DNA of 64,000 nt, taken from assembly GCA_965223825.1 (NCBI GenBank), contig OZ245018.1:3224001-3288000 (forward strand), written 5' to 3'. Each line of letters opens with the position of its first letter. The stretch's first letter is position 1. Below are positions 26,285 to 37,400 of the stretch, one piece after another. The notes under the pieces are model-generated. The model ran no database searches. It was not told the DNA's origin and saw only the letters and a program-made list of their open reading frames with translations. The stretch comes from CAJXQU01 sp965223825. Its GTDB lineage: Bacteria; Pseudomonadota; Gammaproteobacteria; CAJXQU01. A program made the translations under genes and the position numbers.

Positions 26285-29200
26285 TTACGGTAGCACTTCA
26301 ATATTCCATTTCTGATCGGGATAACCACCACAGGTCCAAGTTATGGCGTTAACACCGGGCACTCGACTACTTTGACCAATAGCTAAACATTCATTATTTA
26401 GCTGATTAATCAGTTCCGCTGGGCCCGCGCCAACCCGTCTCCATTGTTGTGATAAGCCTTCGTTACATACGGACTGCTGCGCACCATTACCTCTGGTGGT
26501 TGTCTGTGATCGTAAATCCAAACACATATCACTGTGTTCTAAACGTATACGCCATAAATCTGTTCCGACAGATTCCATAATCCAGGTTTGATGATCAGCC
26601 CCTGTCCAGTCATTTTGTTCAATGCGTGCGCCCTCAGTGGTCGCTGCGGCTTTTGCACCCAATGACAAAACACTATTGAAATTGCTAATTCGGAATTTCT
26701 CAGGTTCTTCGACGGGTGTGCCGAGATTAAACCCAGCGATCAAGAAACGTTGATTAATACCGCCCGTACATGTTTTACCAAGTACCCACGCGCCGTTTCT
26801 CGTTTCACTCTCGTACACGTCGACACAATCGCCGGTTTCTCGCGAGACAAAATTGAAACCATCACCATCTGCCTGAATATCCCAACGTTGATGCTCTGCG
26901 CCAACACATGTTTGCTGGACAATATTATTAACCCAGCTAAGGCGGTTGCTCATGCACATGCCTGAGTGGCTGGCTTTGATCAGATACGCATCACCATCTG
27001 TTTCAATCGTAAACTGTTGGTTTGCACCACCGTAATCTTGCCATTGGACGATATCACCACCCGTCGATTGCGACGCTTGGCCAACATCCAATAATTTTCC
27101 TGAATGGGCTACAACAATTTTGTACAAACTACCCACCGGCGGCGGCACTTCCGCTTCAGGAATGTCTTCCGCCGACTCGAGCTCTAATAAAAACGCTTCA
27201 ATTTGGGCAAGTTCACCCGCGGTAAAACTACTGCTGCTATGTGCTGCCACAGCATCTGCAATCCGTGCGGCTGAACCATCATGTAAATACGGTGCAGAAT
27301 TCCACAAACCAAGCAGGGTGGGAGTATCTAAACCTGTGAGACTTTGTCCAAGTCGTGAACCACTGGCTGTCGTAAGGGTGCCAATATTATGCAGCGTTCC
27401 AGTACTCGAATCCGTTAATGCGCTTCCACTGTGGCAGCTCGTGCAATCGTTGTTTGCGACTAATTGTGCTCCAGCTTGTGCTGTAGCGGACAAACTTCCA
27501 TCGCGGAAAGGTGATAGAGGGTTTTGGTTTAACGAGGCCAAATATGCCGCTAACGCATCCAGATCAGCACTCAAACCCGCTTTTGGTACGCCTAATGGAT
27601 CGCTTGTGGCTTGAAAATCTGTATCGCTCATTAAACCTGCACCACCAGCAAGCTCTCTGATCTGCCCTTCAAAATCTTGAACCTCGTCAAAATTAGACGA
27701 CCAATGTAGGATACCGTGACCTTGTCCTTTGCCTTTCAGTACAATGGTTTTCCGCAGACCTTCTCCCATGGAACCAAGATCCCAAACGCGCCCATCTCCC
27801 ATCGCGTCATTATGGCAGGCTGCACAACTCATATAATTATCCAGTGCAAGACGATCATCAGCGGCATCATAAAAATGTTGTTTGCCTAATAGTACTTGTG
27901 AACTGAGTTGCTCATTCGTCACCACCGGCGTGTTTGAAGCCGTGGTCATACCGGGAAGATGATTCGCAAAAAGTGCGGTCAGATCATATTGACTAACACT
28001 GCGATCCATAAAATTATGAACTAAGACTTGTGAGCCATCTGTTGAGAGGGCCACACCTTGCGGCGCACGCCCTGTTGCGAGTCTTTCCAACTCAAAACCA
28101 TTTTCGACATCGTAGATCACCAATTCACGGCTGGTTTCTAACGCGACAAATAAATACCGTCCGTCACCACTAAACGCCGCGCCGGTTGCGACACTGGCAT
28201 TATCATGTTGGATCCGAAAACCCGGCTCATCTAACTCACTCGCGAGATTAATACGCGAACTCACGGCCCGTACCGTTTGATCGAAATTCATTCCGAGTCC
28301 GCCACGCAAACCTCCCGAATCGATATTGTCCTGCTTGGAAGGTAAATACAGATACTCTCCATTCGGCGTGATCACCGGCGCGTTCAGATAATTCGGCAAA
28401 CCCGGCCCAGCACTCTCGGACACAGGCCGATCTGAATGCGATAACGTGATCGTATTGGTTAACAACATACTGATCGGATCAATCACAAAGACTTCACCAC
28501 CTCCGCTTAGTACATCCACATTAAGCGTCGACTCGCCTTCTAACGGTGGCGTAATAAAATTACTGACGTAAGCGCGATCACCCTCCGGGCTAACGGCTAA
28601 ATGACGTGGGCTACCAGTGAGATCCAGATTTGCGATCAGTGATTCGGATACCGCAGAAAATTTTTGCAATTTTGCTGTTGCTTCCAGTACCACAAAAAAC
28701 TCATCGCTATCAGGAATAAACGCAATGCCATGTGGTTTTGAAGCGCGCGGTAAGTTAATTTGATCAAGCACTAGTAAGTTAACTGTATCAATAATAGAAA
28801 TACTAGCGGAGGCCTTATTCACGACATAAACACGATCCTGTAACGGCGCTTTGCTCAATGACCAAGGAGCTTGTCCGACTGAGATTTCAGCGAGTTTAAC
28901 GCCCTCTAACGTCGTCACGCTGACCGTGTCGTTATCCGGATTTACATTCCAAACGCGATCTTCGCCGCTGCTATTTTCAACGATCAGGGTAGTGGAATTG
29001 AACGGTGGAACAACCGGTGTAATACCTCCACCTGACGGCCCCCCCGTGTCAGGAATGACGAAATCACTTTCGATCATTGCGCGTTTCGCAAAACCCGGCC
29101 CTGACCAAGATACTTCTAACGAATCTCCGCCGAGTCGCTCAAAAAACGTGACGAGAATAGAATGTTCGCCCGAACTTAACGTGACACTACCACTGCGCTC

Positions 29201-31447
29201 TTGCACGCCGTGCACCCCGTCGTTATCAACGATCAGTTGATCATCAACATATAAACGGCTGCCATCGTCAGATGAAGTGTAAAATGTGTAAAGCCCGGCA
29301 CTGACATCAATGGTGGTTCTAAACCTAAACGCATAATAATCACCACGACTTTTCGGTGTAAGTGTGAAGACTTCAGACTGGCCGCTGCGAACTGGGGTTA
29401 GTGCATCAAAATCCGGTAACGTGTCCCATTCACCTTCGTAATATTCGTAAGCGACTTTACCTGTTTCAAACTCACCTTCTGTCCGCATCACACGGATTGT
29501 TTGCCCAATAGACGGAACGCCAGCTTGATCGACAGCAAATAACCAGTAATACCCTGGGATCAACACATTCTGATTGCTATTCATGGTTAACCGATGCGAA
29601 CCATTGCCATTATCACTGGCTGCGATCGGTAAAAAACGCTGATCGGTATTCATCGCATGGGTCGTCGCCGATAATCGGATCATCGAAAACGATTGAATAT
29701 TACCGCTTACTTGCACATCAAATTCGTCGGCTGTGCGAGTTGTCTGAGGCAACGCATTAATGCTCGGACGAGACTTCAAATTACCGTTCTGATCAAGCAA
29801 GTATGGCGGCGTAAAAATCTGCCCATCAAGATGATTGGCAGAGCAGTTCCCGCACGCGCCACCGCCCATTGACAAAACACGCCCATCTTTCAAGAGCATT
29901 GCTGTGGAATGGTAATTTCTTGGTTCGCTCATGCTCGCCACAGTGCGCCATTGGTTGCTCTGTGGATTCCAAATTTCTGCCGCAAAAACAGAATTTTCAT
30001 CGTTAAATAGTGCGCCGGTTTGGTTACCACCGATGGTGATCACCTCGCCAGTCGGTAACATGACCGAGTTGCTGTTTGCCCGGCCAAAGGCCATCGCAGG
30101 GCCCGGTGTAACTTGTGGTGTTGGCCCATTCAGATCAACCAAATACACATTATTGGTAACAGTTGCTGGATTTTGCGTTCGATCCGACCCACCAAGCATC
30201 ATGACCTTTCCGGCGTCATACGTGACAGTATTGCCCCACATACGCACGCGATCACCGGCTAACTGACCAAGTTCCGTAGTTTCACCATTTCCGGTTGGAT
30301 CAAATAAATGCCAAGTTTGTGTTGGCCCACCGTGGAAAATCGATCCGCTTGGTGTCACCGCCATATGTCCCCACCACTGCATATCACTGGCGTTGTTGAC
30401 GGTCGTCTGACCGTTTTCGTTATTCTGCTCTGTCAGGAGTGATTGCATGCTTGCGCCATTCGTCCGAGTCCACGCATTTGAGAATGGATCGTAACGTTCC
30501 GATCGGTTTCCGGAAGACTTGCCGAAAGTGGAAAAAATACGGTTATCCGGCAGGGTTAAATTCGTCGCGTACCAGCGACGATCATTCATATTAGCCAGTG
30601 CAGACCATTGCATGGTTATCGGATCAAACGCACTGGTCCGGTTATCATCCGGGTTACCACCAGAGGCCACGACGCGACCATCTTCCAGTAGAGATAAACC
30701 TGCGCAGAACATATCGTGGAAATTACTATTCACGGATTGGAACGAGTTATCACTAGGATCAAACAAGGTTGCATGCGTAAACTCGCGATTTGCCGGAAAT
30801 GAATTCGTTTCTGTCGATGACCACGTTAGGATACGCCCATCCGGTAAATGTGCCGCCGAGATCGCGATCATCGGCCAATCAATCACCGGCCCCCAGTTGC
30901 CGACTACTGACGGATCGCTCGACGTGTCTGCGACGGTGATCGTCCAACGTTGATTATTACCACCATGATCCGTCCACTGAATTATCTCCGCGTTTTCTGC
31001 CAGACTATTTCCGCTGACATCCAACATGAGATTTGATCGACGTGATTGCAGCGAGTAGACATCACCACCGCGAGCGATCAGCAAGAATTCTTGATTGAGC
31101 CCTCCATCGCAAGCCGACTGAATAATATTCACCCCGGTTGCCGTCGCATTTCCCTCTACCTCTGCACACAAGCCGCTATGTGAAAACTGCAGGGTATAGG
31201 TATCACTCACGCCGCTAACATCGCGAAAATTGACCTGTTGATCGCCCCTGCCCGCGCATTGTGACTGCACAAGATTCGCCCCAGATGAATTGCTCTGGTT
31301 GAGAACACTCAGACAACGGCCACTACTGACGGACGTGATAGTGCTGGTAAAATCTGCTAAAGCGCCAACCGAAAATAACGATGCAAAAGCGATGAAATAA
31401 ACTCGTAACTGCGCGCGCGAAATAGAAAACGAAGGACGTGATCGCAT
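26285..31447 (-). CDS. Secreted copper radical oxidase / PA14 / YVTN propeller / dihaem cytochrome / ricin fusion
   Basis: This protein of 1,720 residues has a signal peptide (ending ALA, about residue 31). Domains in order: ricin beta-trefoil (about 34-170, QxW repeats); galactose-oxidase kelch propeller plus C-terminal DUF1929 domain (about 180-655); PA14 (about 660-800); a Gly/Pro linker; YVTN-type seven-bladed propeller (about 820-1185); dihaem cytochrome c peroxidase-like domain with CxxCH at 1208-1212 and 1335-1339; then two or more ricin units (about 1440-1720). Galactose-oxidase active-site residues are all present: Cys248 (HDMFCAG) and Tyr293 (RRWYATN) for the thioether cofactor, Tyr512-His513 (RNYHS) and His597 (TTHAMNTDQR). 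The spacing (45 and 85) is as in Fusarium enzyme (44 and 86). The stacking Trp of galactose oxidase is missing, so the substrate may be another aldehyde or alcohol. Predicted to be extracellular, binding polysaccharide and oxidising it. Confidence 0.85.
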   Translation of the reverse strand: MRSRPSFSISRAQLRVYFIAFASLFSVGALADFTSTITSVSSGRCLSVLNQSNSSGANLVQSQCAGRGDQQVNFRDVSGVSDTYTLQFSHSGLCAEVEGNATATGVNIIQSACDGGLNQEFLLIARGGDVYSLQSRRSNLMLDVSGNSLAENAEIIQWTDHGGNNQRWTITVADTSSDPSVVGNWGPVIDWPMIAISAAHLPDGRILTWSSTETNSFPANREFTHATLFDPSDNSFQSVNSNFHDMFCAGLSLLEDGRVVASGGNPDDNRTSAFDPITMQWSALANMNDRRWYATNLTLPDNRIFSTFGKSSGNRSERYDPFSNAWTRTNGASMQSLLTEQNNENGQTTVNNASDMQWWGHMAVTPSGSIFHGGPTQTWHLFDPTGNGETTELGQLAGDRVRMWGNTVTYDAGKVMMLGGSDRTQNPATVTNNVYLVDLNGPTPQVTPGPAMAFGRANSNSVMLPTGEVITIGGNQTGALFNDENSVFAAEIWNPQSNQWRTVASMSEPRNYHSTAMLLKDGRVLSMGGGACGNCSANHLDGQIFTPPYLLDQNGNLKSRPSINALPQTTRTADEFDVQVSGNIQSFSMIRLSATTHAMNTDQRFLPIAASDNGNGSHRLTMNSNQNVLIPGYYWLFAVDQAGVPSIGQTIRVMRTEGEFETGKVAYEYYEGEWDTLPDFDALTPVRSGQSEVFTLTPKSRGDYYAFRFRTTIDVSAGLYTFYTSSDDGSRLYVDDQLIVDNDGVHGVQERSGSVTLSSGEHSILVTFFERLGGDSLEVSWSGPGFAKRAMIESDFVIPDTGGPSGGGITPVVPPFNSTTLIVENSSGEDRVWNVNPDNDTVSVTTLEGVKLAEISVGQAPWSLSKAPLQDRVYVVNKASASISIIDTVNLLVLDQINLPRASKPHGIAFIPDSDEFFVVLEATAKLQKFSAVSESLIANLDLTGSPRHLAVSPEGDRAYVSNFITPPLEGESTLNVDVLSGGGEVFVIDPISMLLTNTITLSHSDRPVSESAGPGLPNYLNAPVITPNGEYLYLPSKQDNIDSGGLRGGLGMNFDQTVRAVSSRINLASELDEPGFRIQHDNASVATGAAFSGDGRYLFVALETSRELVIYDVENGFELERLATGRAPQGVALSTDGSQVLVHNFMDRSVSQYDLTALFANHLPGMTTASNTPVVTNEQLSSQVLLGKQHFYDAADDRLALDNYMSCAACHNDAMGDGRVWDLGSMGEGLRKTIVLKGKGQGHGILHWSSNFDEVQDFEGQIRELAGGAGLMSDTDFQATSDPLGVPKAGLSADLDALAAYLASLNQNPLSPFRDGSLSATAQAGAQLVANNDCTSCHSGSALTDSSTGTLHNIGTLTTASGSRLGQSLTGLDTPTLLGLWNSAPYLHDGSAARIADAVAAHSSSSFTAGELAQIEAFLLELESAEDIPEAEVPPPVGSLYKIVVAHSGKLLDVGQASQSTGGDIVQWQDYGGANQQFTIETDGDAYLIKASHSGMCMSNRLSWVNNIVQQTCVGAEHQRWDIQADGDGFNFVSRETGDCVDVYESETRNGAWVLGKTCTGGINQRFLIAGFNLGTPVEEPEKFRISNFNSVLSLGAKAAATTEGARIEQNDWTGADHQTWIMESVGTDLWRIRLEHSDMCLDLRSQTTTRGNGAQQSVCNEGLSQQWRRVGAGPAELINQLNNECLAIGQSSRVPGVNAITWTCGGYPDQKWNIEVLP

Positions 31448-31729
31448 GAGAACTCTCCCTGCTTATTATTCTTAAAATTTCCGTATTTATTGATCTCTAT
31501 AACGTGATGTTATCCCCATGAGATCAAACAATGGCACCATTAGAAACCAAAAAACTTACGAATTAAAGCGTACTTAAGACAAACTCGAGCCTAACGCCAA
31601 ATATTTGACAGTTTATTTCAGTTTCGTTGCCACTCGCTGAAAAAACCATAAGACTGAACGAAGATCTGCGATACTGGTCAACTGCGAGTGAGAATTGAGC
31701 AGCATCAGTACGATACCAATTGATTTAAA

Positions 31730-33235
31730 ATGAGACGCAAACCTGTCATGCCTCGAATGCTAAACCGCCTGATCTTACGTGGGCCTTTGCTGATCGCCAG
31801 CGTCGTTTTGATAAGCAGTTGCAAAACGCTCTCCCCCATCACAACGCCTCCTTCTGCACCAATTGCAAAAGACTGGAGCGCTGAAAAAACCGATCTCTCG
31901 ACAGCACAACCGCACGCTTGGTTGTCCGATCTCAACGTCCCAAAGCTAGACGATCTTGTGACAGAAGCGGATGCCCAGAATTATTTTCTACGTGCGGCAT
32001 TAGCACGCTGGCAAGCCGCCCAGGCTCAAACCAATATCGTTAATGCAGATCGCAAACCGATCGTGTCCGGCGAAGGCAACCTGTCTCGCAATCGCACGAA
32101 CAGTCGTACTTTTAATACACTTGCCGCCAGCGCACGGATGAATTGGGAAATCGACGCGTGGGATCGCCTTGCCGATCAAACCCGCGCGGCGATCCGCGAT
32201 GAGCAGGCTTTCGCGGCAGATTATCAAGCCGCACGCTTATCACTTGCAGCATCCGTCGCCAGCAGTTGGTTCGCGCTATTAGAAGCCGAGCAGCAACGTC
32301 GTCTCGCTGAACAAACCACGCAAACCTTTCAGCAAAGTCTCGATGTGATCGAGGAGCGTTATCGTCGCGGTTTAAACGGTGCACTGGATGTGAGACTGGC
32401 GCGATCTGATCTGGCAACGGCGCAAAACGAAATCACCCGCCGTGCACGGGAAAAAGAGGCGATCGCGCGACAGATAGATATTTTTCTCGGTCGCTATCCC
32501 GCAGCAGAATTGCTCACATACACCACGCCAGCTGAAGCGACAGTGACGTCGCCTGTTCAGTCCGGTGATATCCACAGCCCACCGGATGATTTGCGTCCGG
32601 TTCCGGCGGGACTCCCAGCGGATCTATTGACGCGACGACCGGACATCCTCGCCGCCGAAGCACGCTTAAATGCCGCCGGTGATCGCCTTAGATTTGCCCG
32701 CAAAAATCGCCTACCACGCATTCAACTTAGCACCACTGGCGGCGTGAGTAGCGACACACTCAATCAACTATTGGATTGGGATTCACTTGTCTTTACGTTA
32801 CTGGTGGGGATTGTTCAACCGATCTACGAAGGTGGTCGACTCGATGCACAACGCACGCTTGCGCAAGCGCAACATCAGGAAGCGTGGGCAAATTACATTC
32901 AAACCGTGCTCGTTGCGTTTCAAGAAGTGGAAACCACGCTCGCAGCGGAGGACCGTTATAGCCAACAACTAGCTGATCTCTTTGTTGCAAGCCAAGAAGC
33001 ACAAGCCGCTGCAGAGCTCGCCATGAGTCGTTATCAAAATGGTCTGGCCGACATCATCACCCTGCTACAATCGCAACGTCAGGCGTTCTCATCGCAGAGT
33101 CAGTTTTTGCTGATCCAACGTCAACGGCTGCAAAACCGCATCAATCTGTATCTCGCACTGGGTGGTGATTTCGCCGACACGTCATCAGGTACTGCGCAGA
33201 CGATCTCGCAGAAGGAATTGATTACGAATGAGTAA
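31730..33235 (+). CDS. RND efflux outer-membrane lipoprotein (OprM/NodT type)
   Basis: The protein of 501 residues carries a lipobox near residue 31 (LISSC), followed by two OEP domains with long helical repeats (QAAQAQTNIVNADRKPIVSG, LDVRLARSDLATAQNEI, DLLTRRPDILAAEARLNAAG). It forms the outer-membrane channel for the efflux pump coded next. Its stop overlaps the adaptor start by eight bases. The first Met is followed six codons later by another (MPRML), and no ribosome binding site separates them; I keep the longer form. Confidence 0.9.
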   Translation: MRRKPVMPRMLNRLILRGPLLIASVVLISSCKTLSPITTPPSAPIAKDWSAEKTDLSTAQPHAWLSDLNVPKLDDLVTEADAQNYFLRAALARWQAAQAQTNIVNADRKPIVSGEGNLSRNRTNSRTFNTLAASARMNWEIDAWDRLADQTRAAIRDEQAFAADYQAARLSLAASVASSWFALLEAEQQRRLAEQTTQTFQQSLDVIEERYRRGLNGALDVRLARSDLATAQNEITRRAREKEAIARQIDIFLGRYPAAELLTYTTPAEATVTSPVQSGDIHSPPDDLRPVPAGLPADLLTRRPDILAAEARLNAAGDRLRFARKNRLPRIQLSTTGGVSSDTLNQLLDWDSLVFTLLVGIVQPIYEGGRLDAQRTLAQAQHQEAWANYIQTVLVAFQEVETTLAAEDRYSQQLADLFVASQEAQAAAELAMSRYQNGLADIITLLQSQRQAFSSQSQFLLIQRQRLQNRINLYLALGGDFADTSSGTAQTISQKELITNE

Positions 33236-34457
33236 AAAAATCGTGCAACTGATCCTCACCATTTTGGTGCTAGCAATGGGTCTTTACGCCGGACGTTATT
33301 TGATCACGACCGCGCCAGAAGCAAAACGCCGTCCACCTGAGCGGCCTGTTCCCATCGTTGAAGCCGAGCGATTCACACCACAAAGCTATACGGTAAAACT
33401 ACAAAGTCGTGGGACGATTATGCCGCGCACACAAAGCACGCTGATCCCGCAAGTCTCTGGTCGCATTGTTGATATGGGCATACATTTCCGCGACGGTGGG
33501 TTTATTCGCGAAGGCGAAGTGTTGCTGGAGATCGAACGAACGGATTACGAACTGGCGCTGACCATTGCCCGTGCTGATCTGGCCAGTGCACGGCTCACGC
33601 AACAAGAAGAACGCGCCCAAGCCAAGCAAGCACAGAGCGACTGGAAGAAACTCGGCATGACGGGCAAACCCGATGATCTGGTCTTACGCAAACCACAACT
33701 GGCCAAAGCACAGGCGAATGTCGCCTCCGCCGAAGCGCGTGTGCAACAAGCAGAACTTGATCTGACACGCACACAAATCATTGCGCCATATGATGGTCGG
33801 ATTTTACAGAAACAAGTAGATATTGGCCAAGTCATTTCACCCACCACACAGCTAGCCACGCTTTACGCCAGCGACATTGCGGAAGTCCGCTTACCTCTCA
33901 CTGACAAGCAACTGGGCATGTTATCTCTACCAGAAGCGACGCCTGATCACGATCTCGACAAAATCGCTAATGCAAAACCTGACACCATCGTAGACCTGAT
34001 CGCTGATTTAGGCGGAGCAGAATGGCGTTGGGAGGGACGGGTTGTCCGTACTGAAGGCACGTTTGATACGCGCAGTCGGCAACTTTCTGTCATTGCACAA
34101 GTGGCTGATCCATTCCGATCACGTGATGATGCAAAACCTCCGCTTAAGATCGGCCAATTTGTTCGTGCTGAGATTCAAGGTTACACATTAGAAAATGTCT
34201 TCGTACTGCCACGCCAAATTGTCAGTGGTGATGGTGTTGTCTTGATCATGGATGAGAACAACCGCGTCGAACGTCGTCCGATCACGATTCTCTGGCAAAC
34301 CGCCGATTCAGTTATCACGCGTGATGCAATCAACGCCGATGATCGACTCATTACAACCCCACTTCCATACTCCTTAAATGGCATGCAAGTTCGCACAGCA
34401 AGCACGCCGACGCCAATGGACAAGACCAACACCACAACCCACACAGAGGCCGACTAA
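33228..34457 (+). CDS. RND efflux periplasmic adaptor (membrane fusion protein)
   Basis: An N-terminal anchor (residues 5-25) is followed by the two halves of a lipoyl domain (RGTIMPRTQSTLIPQVSGRI and LTRTQIIAPYDGRI) around an alpha-hairpin (about 105-170). Beta-barrel and membrane-proximal domains follow. The protein docks the inner-membrane permease to the outer-membrane channel. The overlaps with the outer-membrane gene (eight bases) and direct abutment with the permease gene indicate coupled translation. Confidence 0.92.
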   Translation: MSKKIVQLILTILVLAMGLYAGRYLITTAPEAKRRPPERPVPIVEAERFTPQSYTVKLQSRGTIMPRTQSTLIPQVSGRIVDMGIHFRDGGFIREGEVLLEIERTDYELALTIARADLASARLTQQEERAQAKQAQSDWKKLGMTGKPDDLVLRKPQLAKAQANVASAEARVQQAELDLTRTQIIAPYDGRILQKQVDIGQVISPTTQLATLYASDIAEVRLPLTDKQLGMLSLPEATPDHDLDKIANAKPDTIVDLIADLGGAEWRWEGRVVRTEGTFDTRSRQLSVIAQVADPFRSRDDAKPPLKIGQFVRAEIQGYTLENVFVLPRQIVSGDGVVLIMDENNRVERRPITILWQTADSVITRDAINADDRLITTPLPYSLNGMQVRTASTPTPMDKTNTTTHTEAD

Positions 34458-37400
34458 ATGCACGCCATGATCAACTGGTTTGCTCGCAACCAGGTCGCTG
34501 CAAATTTGCTGATGATGATCATTCTCGCGCTCGGTACTTGGACGACTGCGACGCGTATTCCGCTTGAAGTGTTCCCAGAATTTGAAAGTGATTATGTCAA
34601 CATCACGCTCGCCTATCGTGGTGCAACACCAGCCGAAGTGGAGGAGGCTGTCGTCATTCGCGTCGAAGAGGCGATCGCGGATTTGGAAGGGATAGACAAA
34701 ATTACGTCAACCGCATTTGAAGGTGTCGGGCGCATTTCGATCAGCATCGAACCCGGCAATAAACCGCGCGACATGCTCGACGATATTAAAAGCCGCGTGG
34801 ATGCCATCATTGGTTTCCCTACGGATGTCGAGAAGCCGATCTATACCGTACAAAACTTCACCCGCGAAGTGATCAGTGTTGCACTGTCAGCCGATCTTCC
34901 CGAACGTGAATTACGCTTGCTTGGTGAACAAATCCGCGATGATATTTCTGCATTACCAGACGTCTCACTGGTTGATCTGCGCGGCGTGCGCGCTTATGAA
35001 ATGGCGATTGAGATCAGTGAAAATACACTCGATCGATACGGCCTGACCTTTGATGATGTCGTGCAAGCGGTACAACGTTCCTCTCTTGATCAACCTGCGG
35101 GTTCGATCAAAACAGACGGGGGTGAAATCCTACTGCGGACCAAAGGCCAAGCGTATACCGGTGAGGACTTCTCGCAGATCAGTCTGCTAAATAGTGTCAA
35201 CGGCACACGCGTAACGCTCGGTGATATTGCGACTATTCGCGATGGTTTTGAAGAGGATGCGAAGGATACCTTGTTCAATGGCGATCCGGCTGTGATGATC
35301 GAAGTCTTCCGCACCGGCCAGCAAAACGCCATCGATGTGGCTGCTGCCGTTCGCGATTACATCGTCGAAAAGAATACCCAGTTACCACAAGGGATTGAAT
35401 TATATTACTGGCGTGATCGCTCACAAGTGGTTAAGCAACGCCTGCAAACATTACTGAAAAGTGCTTGGCAAGGTGGTTTATTAGTGCTGCTCTGCTTGAC
35501 GTTATTTTTGCGTCTATCGGTAGCGATGTGGGTTTGTCTGGGCATTCCGATCAGCTTTATGGGCGCCTTAGCGTTAATGCCGGAACTCGGCACCACATTA
35601 AATTTAATCAGCTTATTCGCTTTCATTCTGGTGCTCGGGATTGTCGTGGATGATGCGATTATTACCGGCGAGAATATTTATTCGCACCTAAAGCGCGGTG
35701 GTAAAGGCATCGATGCGGCCGTTGCCGGTGCGCAGGAGGTCTCCGTACCCGTGACGTTTGGCTTACTAACCACGGTGGCGGCTTTCTCACCGTTGTTGAT
35801 GGTCGGTGGTGATCGCGGACCGTTGTTCAGTCAAATTCCGTTGGTGGTGATTCCTGTGCTGCTATTTTCATGGATTGAGTCCAAATTGATTTTGCCTGCA
35901 CATCTCAGCCATATCACGATAAAACCAGCAAATGAAACCGGCTGGTTAACACGCGTGCAGGAACGGATTGCGGATTCGCTTGAGCAAGTCATGAGCTTTT
36001 GCTACCGACCTTTCCTCGGCATCGCGCTGCGTTATCGCTATTTGACGATGGCGATCTTCATTGCTGTGTCCTTTGTGATTATCAGTTTCGTGATCAGTGG
36101 CCGTTATGGATATACGTTTTTCCCACGCGTGCAGAGTGAGGTTGTCCGCGCTACCTTGACCATGCAAACCGGGACCAGTGAGCAAATCACCCGTCAGCAT
36201 GTGGAACGTATGCAGGAAATCGCACAATCGCTGCAACAGAAATATACTGACACAACGGGCGAATCGGTCATCCGCAACATTATGACCAGCATTGGCTGGA
36301 GCAATTCGCGCTTTTTTGGTTCTGGCGGTCCGACTGGTGGCAGTCCTGAACTGGGGCAAATTTCATTGGAATTATTACCGCCTGATCAACGCGGGATCTC
36401 GATCAGCACCTACGATCTGGTAAATGAATGGCGTGAAACTTTAGGCCCCATTCCCGGTGCAAAAGATTTAAATTTCCGCGCTGAATTGGGCCGCGCAGGA
36501 TCTCCGATCGATGTGCAGCTCACCGGTTCTGATTTTGACACATTACAACGCGTGATTAATGAAGTGCGAAGTCGCTTAAGTGAATACCCGGGCGTGTTTG
36601 ATATTCAAGATAGCTTAGAAAATGGTAAACCTGAAATTGAATTAAAAATAAAACCGGAAGCAGAATTACTCGGACTGAGTGCTGCTGATCTAGGCCGACA
36701 AGTACGCCAAGCATTTTTCGGTGCAGAAGCACAACGCATTCAACGTAATCGTGATGATGTCCGCGTCATGATCAAATACCCGCAAGCGCAGCGTGAGTCG
36801 ATCGGGAGTTTGGATAAAATGCGCATCCGCACTGCAGATGGTGCAGAAGTGCCGATCGGTAATGTCACCGATATTGAATTGGGGACAGGTTTTGCAACCA
36901 TCACGCGCGTCGATCGGCAACGTGCAGTTAATGTTACCGCCGATATTGATAAAGAACGCGTCGATGTAAATGCAATAGCAACTGAATTAAATCAATTGCT
37001 CAATGATATTCGTCAACGTCATCCCGGCATTCGCTACACATTAGAAGGCGAACAACGCGAGCAAAAAGAATCTTTCGGTAGCCTTTTTTACGGCATGTTA
37101 TTCGTACTTTTTTGTATTTATTCATTACTTGCGATACCACTACGATCGTACGCACAACCGATCGTGGTGATGCTGGTCATTCCCTTTAGTGTCATCGGCG
37201 CGATTTTAGGTCACATGTTGATCGGGATGAACCTGAGTGTCATGAGCATAATGGGCATGTTGGCTTTGGCCGGGGTGGTTGTGAATGATTCGTTAGTCTT
37301 GGTTGACTGGATCAATCGGCGACGCGTCGAGGGTGTGCCTGTTTTAGAGGCCGTTAGAACCGCTGGTGCTGCACGCTTTCGTCCGATCTTGTTGACATCG

